In this document: one piece after another, positions 58,744 through 64,000 of the stretch | Layout of the letters: the number at the start of each line of letters is the position of its first letter | Position numbering within the stretch: the first letter of the stretch is position 1 | NCBI RefSeq assembly: GCF_902506095.1 | Contig: NZ_LR733293.1 | Span: 2,242,558-2,306,557, forward strand | DNA length: 64,000 nt | Direction of reading: 5' to 3' | DNA from: Arthrobacter sp. 9AX | Lineage (GTDB): Bacteria; Actinomycetota; Actinomycetes; Actinomycetales; Micrococcaceae | The notes under the pieces: model-generated | What the model was told of the DNA's origin: nothing | Seen by the model: only the letters and a program-made list of their open reading frames with translations | The model's database searches: none | Made by a program: the position numbers and the translations under genes

Positions 58744-61077
58744 ATGACACAGGCGCCAGGTCCCTCCGCCGTCCCCACTGCAGTCCACAGTCCACCCACA
58801 CCAGGAAAAGACGGCAGGAAATTCCGGCGGCCGGATTTCCTCGGCCATCCCGGTGCCGACGTTCCGGCCTCACTGGTGGTCTTCCTCGTGGCCCTGCCGC
58901 TGTCCCTCGGCATCGCCGCAGCATCCGGGGCGCCCATCATGGCCGGGCTGATCGCCGCCGCCATCGGCGGCATCGTGGCCGGCAGCCTGGGCGGATCGCC
59001 GCTCCAGGTGAGCGGACCCGCGGCGGGGCTGACCGTCGTCGTGGCCGGGCTGGTCCAGGAGTTCGGCTGGCAGGCGACGTGCGCCATTACAGCGGCGGCC
59101 GGCGTCGTCCAGCTGCTGCTCGGCATCAGCCGCGTGGGGCGCGCCGCATTGGCCGTCTCTCCGGTGGTGGTGAAGGCGATGCTTGCCGGCATCGGCATCA
59201 CCATCATCCTGCAGCAGATCCACGTGTGGCTGGGCTCCGAACCCGCCGGCTCGGCCCTGGAGAACCTGGGCGCGCTGCCGGCGGCCATCACCAACGTTGA
59301 GCTGCACGCAGCCCTGCTGGGGCTCACTGTCGTGGGCATCCTGCTGGGTTGGAAGTACCTTCCCGGCGCGGTGCGCCGCGTTCCGGGGCCGCTGGCCGCC
59401 GTCGTTGTCGGAACCGCACTGTCCGTAGCTTTCGCTCCAGGCGTCCAGCGCATCTCCTTCGAGGGGTCCATTTTCGACGCCGTTGCATTGCCGCAGCTGC
59501 CGGAGGGCAGCTGGCGTGCCGTCGCCTTCGCCGTCATTTCCATGGCCCTGATCGCCAGCATCGAATCACTGCTGTCCGCAGTCGCGGTAGACAAAATGCA
59601 CACCGGCGCACGCACCAACCTGAACCGGGAGCTCGTGGGCCAGGGCGCGGCCAACATCCTGTCCGGCTCCCTCGGCGGGCTGCCGGTGACAGGCGTGATT
59701 GTCCGCAGTGCCACGAATGTGGAGGCCGGCGCCGCCAGCCGCGCCTCTGCCGTCCTGCATGGCATTTGGATCCTGGCGTTCTCGGCCATCTTCGCCGGAC
59801 TGATCCAGCTGATCCCGCTTTCCGTCCTGGCCGGCCTGCTGGTGGTAATCGGCGCCCGCCTGATTAAGGTTGCCGATATCCGCACGAGCCTGCGGACCGG
59901 CGACCTCCTGATCTATGTGGTGACGCTGCTCTGCGTGGTGTTCCTGAACCTGCTCGAGGGCGTGATGATTGGCCTGGCGTTGGCCGCGGCCAGCGTGCTG
60001 TGGCGAGTGCTGCGGGCCGCAGTCCACGCTCACCGGCCCGTCTCGCCGTCGGACCCCTGGCGGATCACCATCGCCGGGTCCTGCAGCTTTTTCGCCCTGC
60101 CGCGGCTGAACCGGGTGCTGCACTCGGTTCCGGCGGGGGAGGATGTTGTGGTGGAGCTGAACGCGGATTACGTTGACCACGCCTTCCGCGAAGCCCTCAT
60201 CGCCTGGCAGAAGCAGCACCAGGCCGCCGGTGGCAACGTCCGCCTGGAGGAACACGGAAACACCCTCTTCCGGGACGCCGCACACCGGACACCGCAGCGT
60301 CAGGAGGCCAGGGAACTTCCGCTTCCGCCCAGGACCTCCTGGCAGTCTGCCGGATCCCCGGGAGACGGGGCCGACCACGCACCCGTCGGGGATACCGGGG
60401 CGACGGGATCGCTCCTGCAGGGGATCAGCAAGTACCACCGGCGCTTCGCCGACCAGGTCCAGCCCCTCGTCCAGGACCTGGCGGACGCCCAGAACCCGGA
60501 CACCCTGTTTGTTGCGTGCGTGGATTCCCGCGTGAACCCCAACCTGATTACCAGCAGTGGCCCCGGTGACCTGCTGACGCTGCGCAACATCGGCAATGTG
60601 GTGTGCCACGAGGGCCAGGACGCCTCGATCGACTCGGCGCTGTCTTTCGCGGTGAAGGCCCTCCACGTGGACTCGATCGTCATCGGCGGGCACTCCAACT
60701 GCGGCGCCATGAAAGCCCTGATCGCGGACGCCGAAGGAAACGGCATCGATTCGCTCGGCGCCGGATTTAATGCCTGGCTGAACCACGCGCGGCCCAGCTA
60801 TCAGGAACTCGCGGACCATCCCGTAGCGTTGGCGGCTGAGGCCGCGGGCTACAACCGGGTGGACCAGCTGGCGATGGTCAATGTGGCCGTCCAGTTGCGC
60901 AAGCTGGAGTGCCATCCGGTGGTTGGCCCGGAACTGGCTGCAGGCCGGGTGCAGGCAACGGGCCTGTTCTACGACATCGCCACCGCCCGCGTTCTGCTGG
61001 TGGAGCCGGCGGGCATCCAGTTCCTTGATCCCGCGCAGGCAGCCGCGAAGGCTGCTGCCCCGGCGTTTTCCCGGTGA
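58744..61077 (+). CDS. SulP transporter fused to beta-carbonic anhydrase
   Basis: A 777-residue fusion. Residues about 45-440 form a SulP anion transporter with 10-12 membrane segments. Residues 445-510 look like a degenerate STAS domain (WRITIAGSCSFFALPRLN onward). Residues 560-770 are a beta-carbonic anhydrase with zinc ligands Cys592 in ACVDSR, His650 and Cys653 in GGHSNCGA. Together this suggests bicarbonate uptake or CO2/HCO3 equilibration at the membrane; the direction is inferred. ATG 58744 has AAAGGAAA upstream. A strong shared terminator follows. Confidence 0.92.
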   Translation: MTQAPGPSAVPTAVHSPPTPGKDGRKFRRPDFLGHPGADVPASLVVFLVALPLSLGIAAASGAPIMAGLIAAAIGGIVAGSLGGSPLQVSGPAAGLTVVVAGLVQEFGWQATCAITAAAGVVQLLLGISRVGRAALAVSPVVVKAMLAGIGITIILQQIHVWLGSEPAGSALENLGALPAAITNVELHAALLGLTVVGILLGWKYLPGAVRRVPGPLAAVVVGTALSVAFAPGVQRISFEGSIFDAVALPQLPEGSWRAVAFAVISMALIASIESLLSAVAVDKMHTGARTNLNRELVGQGAANILSGSLGGLPVTGVIVRSATNVEAGAASRASAVLHGIWILAFSAIFAGLIQLIPLSVLAGLLVVIGARLIKVADIRTSLRTGDLLIYVVTLLCVVFLNLLEGVMIGLALAAASVLWRVLRAAVHAHRPVSPSDPWRITIAGSCSFFALPRLNRVLHSVPAGEDVVVELNADYVDHAFREALIAWQKQHQAAGGNVRLEEHGNTLFRDAAHRTPQRQEARELPLPPRTSWQSAGSPGDGADHAPVGDTGATGSLLQGISKYHRRFADQVQPLVQDLADAQNPDTLFVACVDSRVNPNLITSSGPGDLLTLRNIGNVVCHEGQDASIDSALSFAVKALHVDSIVIGGHSNCGAMKALIADAEGNGIDSLGAGFNAWLNHARPSYQELADHPVALAAEAAGYNRVDQLAMVNVAVQLRKLECHPVVGPELAAGRVQATGLFYDIATARVLLVEPAGIQFLDPAQAAAKAAAPAFSR

Positions 61078-61106
61078 CAGGAGCGATATCCATCTGCGGC
61101 TAATGC

Positions 61107-61145
61107 CACAGCGCCCCCGGTTCGAAGCGAACCGGGGGCGCTGTG
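61107..61145. terminator. bidirectional terminator between the SulP-CA and ctaA genes
   Basis: A perfect 18-bp stem (61107-61124 with 61128-61145) with loop AAG, between two convergent genes. Confidence 0.9.
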
Positions 61146-61158
61146 TTGCTTGGACTTG

Positions 61159-62103
61159 TTACGCCAGCGGACTGGACCTGGCGAGATCCCAGGCGTTGGT
61201 GGACGCCACCATCAGCAGCGCCGCCCCGAGCATGTGGGCACCAACCAGTAGCGCCGGAATGCCGTTGTAGTACTGGGTGAATCCGATGACCGCCTGCAGA
61301 AGAGTCACGCCGAGGAGCCCCAAAACAGCGGTACGGAAGGGTCCCGGAATCCGGCGCAGGAATACCAGGACCAGAGCCACCAGGGTCCCGGCCGTCACCA
61401 GGTAGGCGGGCACGGCGTGGATGTGCGAAAACAAGTCCCAGTCCAGACCGTTGCGCGGAGCATCGGCGTCGCCGGCGTGCGGCCCGGCTCCGGTGACCAC
61501 CACCCCAAGCATCACGGCAAGGGCGGAAAAGAGCGCGACGGCGGCCGTCACCGGACGCATGATCCCCGGCAAGGCATGGTGGCGGACGGCGGGGAATCGT
61601 CCGGTGCGGCCGTAGGCCCGGTTCACCAGCAGGGTGGCAAACACCACCAGCGCCATGGACACCAGGAAGTGCAGGCCCACCACCCACGGGTTGAGGTTGG
61701 TCAGGACGGTAATGCCGCCGATCACGGCCTGCGCCGGGATGCTGGCCAGCAGGCCCAGTGCCAGCAGGAAAAGGTCGCGGCGCTCCTTGCGAAGGTTCCA
61801 CAAGTAGACCAGCATGAGCGCCGCTACGGCGGCGAGGGCGAACGTGAGGAGGCGGTTCCCGAATTCGATGAAACCGTGGAGGCCCATCTCCGGGGTGTTA
61901 ACCAGTGACGTGTCGGTGCAGCGCGGCCACGTGGGGCAGCCCAGCCCGGATGCCGTCAGCCGGACCGCGCCGCCGGTCACCACCAGGAGGGTCTGCCCGA
62001 TCAGCGAAGCAACGGCGAGGCGCCGCACCCGGACGTCTACGGTGCGGGGCAGCCGGGACGACAGGCGGTTAACGAACTGGGGAAGGCGTGACGCCGTGCT
62101 CAC
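61159..62103 (-). CDS. ctaA: heme A synthase (CtaA/COX15)
   Basis: A 314-residue membrane enzyme oxidising haem O to haem A for cytochrome c oxidase. About eight membrane segments; the Cys-pair loop GAVRLTASGLGCPTWPRC lies near residues 38-55, and conserved His residues occur in GLHGFIEFGNRLLTF, VGLHFLVS and SHIHAVPAYL. GTG 62103 is chosen because it follows the ABC permease stop by 7 bp; the long upstream frame is a shadow. It works downstream of ctaB. Confidence 0.93.
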   Translation of the reverse strand: MSTASRLPQFVNRLSSRLPRTVDVRVRRLAVASLIGQTLLVVTGGAVRLTASGLGCPTWPRCTDTSLVNTPEMGLHGFIEFGNRLLTFALAAVAALMLVYLWNLRKERRDLFLLALGLLASIPAQAVIGGITVLTNLNPWVVGLHFLVSMALVVFATLLVNRAYGRTGRFPAVRHHALPGIMRPVTAAVALFSALAVMLGVVVTGAGPHAGDADAPRNGLDWDLFSHIHAVPAYLVTAGTLVALVLVFLRRIPGPFRTAVLGLLGVTLLQAVIGFTQYYNGIPALLVGAHMLGAALLMVASTNAWDLARSSPLA

Positions 62104-62110
62104 GGATATC

Positions 62111-62914
62111 TCAATTCCACTTGAACCAACGGATGGCAGCTGCTCCGGCGATGACCGTCCAGAGCAGCAGGATAAGGGCGGCGCCACCATTGAAGGTGCC
62201 ACCAAGGAAAGCTTCGCGCAGGGATTCCCCCAGGGCGCCGGAGGGCAGGAAGTGAACCAATGACTGGGGACCGGCGGGCAGCCGCTCCGCCGGGATGACG
62301 ATTCCGCCAAGGGCGCCCAGCAGGATCCACAGCAGGTTGGTGATGGCAAGGGTGGCTTCCGGGCGGACCGTTCCGGCCACCAGCAGGCCCAACGCCGTAA
62401 AGGCGGCGGCGCCCAGCGCCAGGAGGAGCAGCCCCGGGATCCACCCGGCAGGCTCGGGCCGCCAGCCCAGGGCAAAGGCCACGGCGCTGACGACGGCCAC
62501 CTGCAGGCAGAGCACCGCCAGGACCGACAGGGCCTTGCCGGCGATCAGGCCGCCGCGGCCCAGCGGCGTGGTGGAAAGGAAGCGGAGCACGCCGTAGCGG
62601 CGGTCGAAGCCGGTGGCGATGCCCTGGCCGGTGAAGGCCGTGGACATTGCGCACAGGGCCAGGATTCCCGGGACGGCAACATCGACGCGGCTGCCCCCTA
62701 TTCGGTCAAGGAAGGGCGTCACCGTCAGGCCAACCAAAGCCAGGAGCGGCAACACCACTGCCAGGATCAGCTGCTCGCCGTTGCGGAGCATGGCCAGGGC
62801 CTCGTATTTGCCCTGCAGCAGGACCCGCCGCAGCAGGGGGGCGGGTTGCTGGATTCCGGAGACGCCGCCGAGAGGGGCATTGCCTGCGGCCGGACCGGGC
62901 GCTGTCCCGTTCAT
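62111..62914 (-). CDS. ABC-2 type transporter permease
   Basis: A 267-residue membrane protein with about six hydrophobic segments and a conserved region FLSTTPLGRGGLIAGKALSV typical of ABC-2 permeases. Its ATG overlaps the ATPase stop by 4 bp (ATGA), so the two form a transporter. Homologues in the same place in mycobacteria are annotated as drug-export-like, but no substrate is known. ctaA follows within 7 bp and may be co-transcribed. Confidence 0.88.
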   Translation of the reverse strand: MNGTAPGPAAGNAPLGGVSGIQQPAPLLRRVLLQGKYEALAMLRNGEQLILAVVLPLLALVGLTVTPFLDRIGGSRVDVAVPGILALCAMSTAFTGQGIATGFDRRYGVLRFLSTTPLGRGGLIAGKALSVLAVLCLQVAVVSAVAFALGWRPEPAGWIPGLLLLALGAAAFTALGLLVAGTVRPEATLAITNLLWILLGALGGIVIPAERLPAGPQSLVHFLPSGALGESLREAFLGGTFNGGAALILLLWTVIAGAAAIRWFKWN

Positions 62915-63879
62915 CGGATGTCCTTTCCCGAGATGTCCAGAAAGACGTCTTCAAGGCTACGCGCCTGCAGGCTCATCGAAGCCGGCATGATGTTGTGCTC
63001 TTCCCACCAGCGGGCCAGGGCCGCGAGGTGGGCCGGGGTCAGGCTGCCCGTAACGGAGTAGCTCCCGGCGCGGGTCTCGGACACGGCAATGCCGTCCGGC
63101 AGGACGGCGTCGACATCCAATCCCGCCGCTGCCTCAAACTCGAGGGTACGGATGTGTTCGGCGCCCGCCTCCACTCCAGGATTGCGCTGGAGCAGTTCCT
63201 GGACGGTGCCCTCGGCGACGTTCCGGCCGCCGTCGATGATGTAAACATAGTCAGCCAGTCGCTGGGCGTCGTCCATCAGGTGGGTGGTGAGGATGATCCC
63301 CATTCCGGCGTCGCGCAGTTCGGCAATGAGGTCGAACACCAGCTGGCGGGACTGCGGGTCCAGGCCGGCGCTGGGCTCGTCCAGGAAGAGCACTTCCGGC
63401 CTGCCGATCAGCGCGGCGGCCAGGGCCAGGCGCTGCTTCTGCCCGCCGGAAAGGCGGCGGACGGTGGTGCGGCTGAAGGTATCGATGGCGAGCCGCTGAA
63501 TGAGGTCGTCCACGGGCCACGGGTTTTGGTAGAGTCCGGCGATGTGCCGCAGTAAGGGAACGGGCCGGGACGACGGCGGCAGCCCGCCGTCCTGGAGCAT
63601 CACACCGACGCGGGAGCGCAGGTCCGCCCCTGCCGCCGCCGGGTCCTGGCCAAGCAGTGAGATGGTGCCGCCGGAGCGCTTCTGGAGGCCCTGCGCGCAC
63701 TCGAGAGTGGTGGTTTTTCCGGCGCCGTTGGCACCGAGCAATGCAGTCACTTGTCCGCGTTCAGCGACGAGGGAGACGCCGCTCACCACCCGGAGCATTT
63801 TTCCGTCCAGGCCGGCAAGCGGACCAACATCCTTAACTAGCCCGCTGATGGACAGAACCGGGGCTTGGGGGGATCGCAC
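62911..63879 (-). CDS. ABC transporter ATP-binding protein
   Basis: A 322-residue ABC-2-associated ATPase. Walker A is GANGAGKTT near residue 48, the signature is LSGGQKQRL near residue 142, and Walker B ends VLFLDEPSAGLD near residue 168. A C-terminal region of about 90 residues (DrrA-like) follows. GTG 63879 is chosen because TAGAAT lies 6 bases upstream. It heads the ATPase-permease-ctaA unit. Confidence 0.92.
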   Translation of the reverse strand: MRSPQAPVLSISGLVKDVGPLAGLDGKMLRVVSGVSLVAERGQVTALLGANGAGKTTTLECAQGLQKRSGGTISLLGQDPAAAGADLRSRVGVMLQDGGLPPSSRPVPLLRHIAGLYQNPWPVDDLIQRLAIDTFSRTTVRRLSGGQKQRLALAAALIGRPEVLFLDEPSAGLDPQSRQLVFDLIAELRDAGMGIILTTHLMDDAQRLADYVYIIDGGRNVAEGTVQELLQRNPGVEAGAEHIRTLEFEAAAGLDVDAVLPDGIAVSETRAGSYSVTGSLTPAHLAALARWWEEHNIMPASMSLQARSLEDVFLDISGKDIR

Positions 63880-63882
63880 CCC

Positions 63883-63907
63883 AGTATTCTACGGGATGTA
63901 GTATTCT
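63883..63907. promoter_or_regulatory. -10 box and direct repeat at the ABC promoter
   Basis: On the minus strand TAGAAT (63891-63886) precedes GTG 63879 by 6 bases. AGTATTCT occurs twice on the plus strand, at 63883-63890 and 63900-63907, 17 bp apart. The repeat covers the divergent promoter region toward the window's right edge. Confidence 0.55.
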
Positions 63908-64000
63908 CCGCCGTCCTTTGAGCCGCTGCTGCATCCTGAAGCTGGCTGCCTGCTCAGGTCAGCCTGTCCTTACTGGAACGCGGGACTAAATTACGACACT
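63908..64000. other. right edge, no gene visible
   Basis: Leader-like sequence with no start codon followed by a clear coding frame. By the conserved actinobacterial order a sufR-type regulator and suf genes should begin just outside on the plus strand. Confidence 0.4.

Noticed and set aside
62104..62475. N-terminal extension of ctaA to 62475
   Set aside because: The extension lies wholly inside the ABC permease gene in another frame and has Ser/Pro/Arg-rich non-coding composition; GTG 62103 fits the family.

Overview
The window is chromosomal DNA of a high-GC actinobacterium, most likely Micrococcaceae (Arthrobacter/Pseudarthrobacter type). This is inferred from the GC-rich codon use, RbpA, WhiA, OpcA, an Eis-like acetyltransferase, a CoaE-GrpB fusion, and a gene order (uvrC-rapZ-yvcK-whiA ... 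gap-pgk-tpiA-secG ... pgl-opcA-zwf ... tal-tkt / ctaB) that matches the known actinobacterial core order, including Mycobacterium. I found no tRNA, rRNA, IS element, prophage or CRISPR array. Fifty-one protein-coding genes are supported; only the LigD polymerase gene at the left edge is cut by the window.

Layout. (1) 1-10 kb: end of a LigD polymerase, a Sua5/YciO-type protein, an APC permease divergent from a shortened KdpD/KdpE-like two-component pair, small accessory genes, and a Pit phosphate transporter with a small membrane partner. (2) 10-24 kb: housekeeping and repair genes: reductase, thioesterase, polA, eis-like, rpsA, YigZ/IMPACT, coaE-grpB, uvrB, and terC behind a manganese (yybP-ykoY) riboswitch. 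(3) 23-34 kb: MFS exporter, proline iminopeptidase, GNAT, DUF3516 helicase, a trans-aconitate methyltransferase-like gene, and a heterodimeric ABC exporter with its own short GntR regulator. (4) 34-44 kb: uvrA, Gph-like phosphatase plus acyltransferase, uvrC, rapZ-yvcK-whiA, sodA. (5) 44-57 kb: central carbon metabolism: gap-pgk-tpiA-secG on the plus strand, rbpA, then tkt-tal-pgi-zwf-opcA-pgl on the minus strand. (6) 57-64 kb: haem synthesis (ctaB, ctaA), a SulP-carbonic anhydrase fusion and an ABC-2 transporter that by synteny should face a sufR-suf operon just outside the window.

How it works together. Lower glycolysis and the pentose phosphate pathway converge on one region. The nucleotide excision repair genes uvrA, uvrB, uvrC and the repair polymerase polA all lie within 30 kb. 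A striking regulatory feature is the number of genes whose start codon lies 6-7 bases after a TANNNT box, predicting leaderless mRNAs (twelve good cases). Other regulatory candidates read directly from sequence are the Mn riboswitch, a LexA-like box at uvrA, a GntR-type inverted repeat upstream of the ABC operon, an OmpR-type direct repeat at the KdpDE-like locus, structured leaders at rpsA and gap, strong hairpins between pgk and tpiA, and a terminator that overlaps the rbpA promoter. I did not find a clearly new multi-gene system. The most unexplained items are the 32-bp-period repeat at 58457-58598, the gap leader hairpin, and the permease-KdpDE-like module without kdpFABC.
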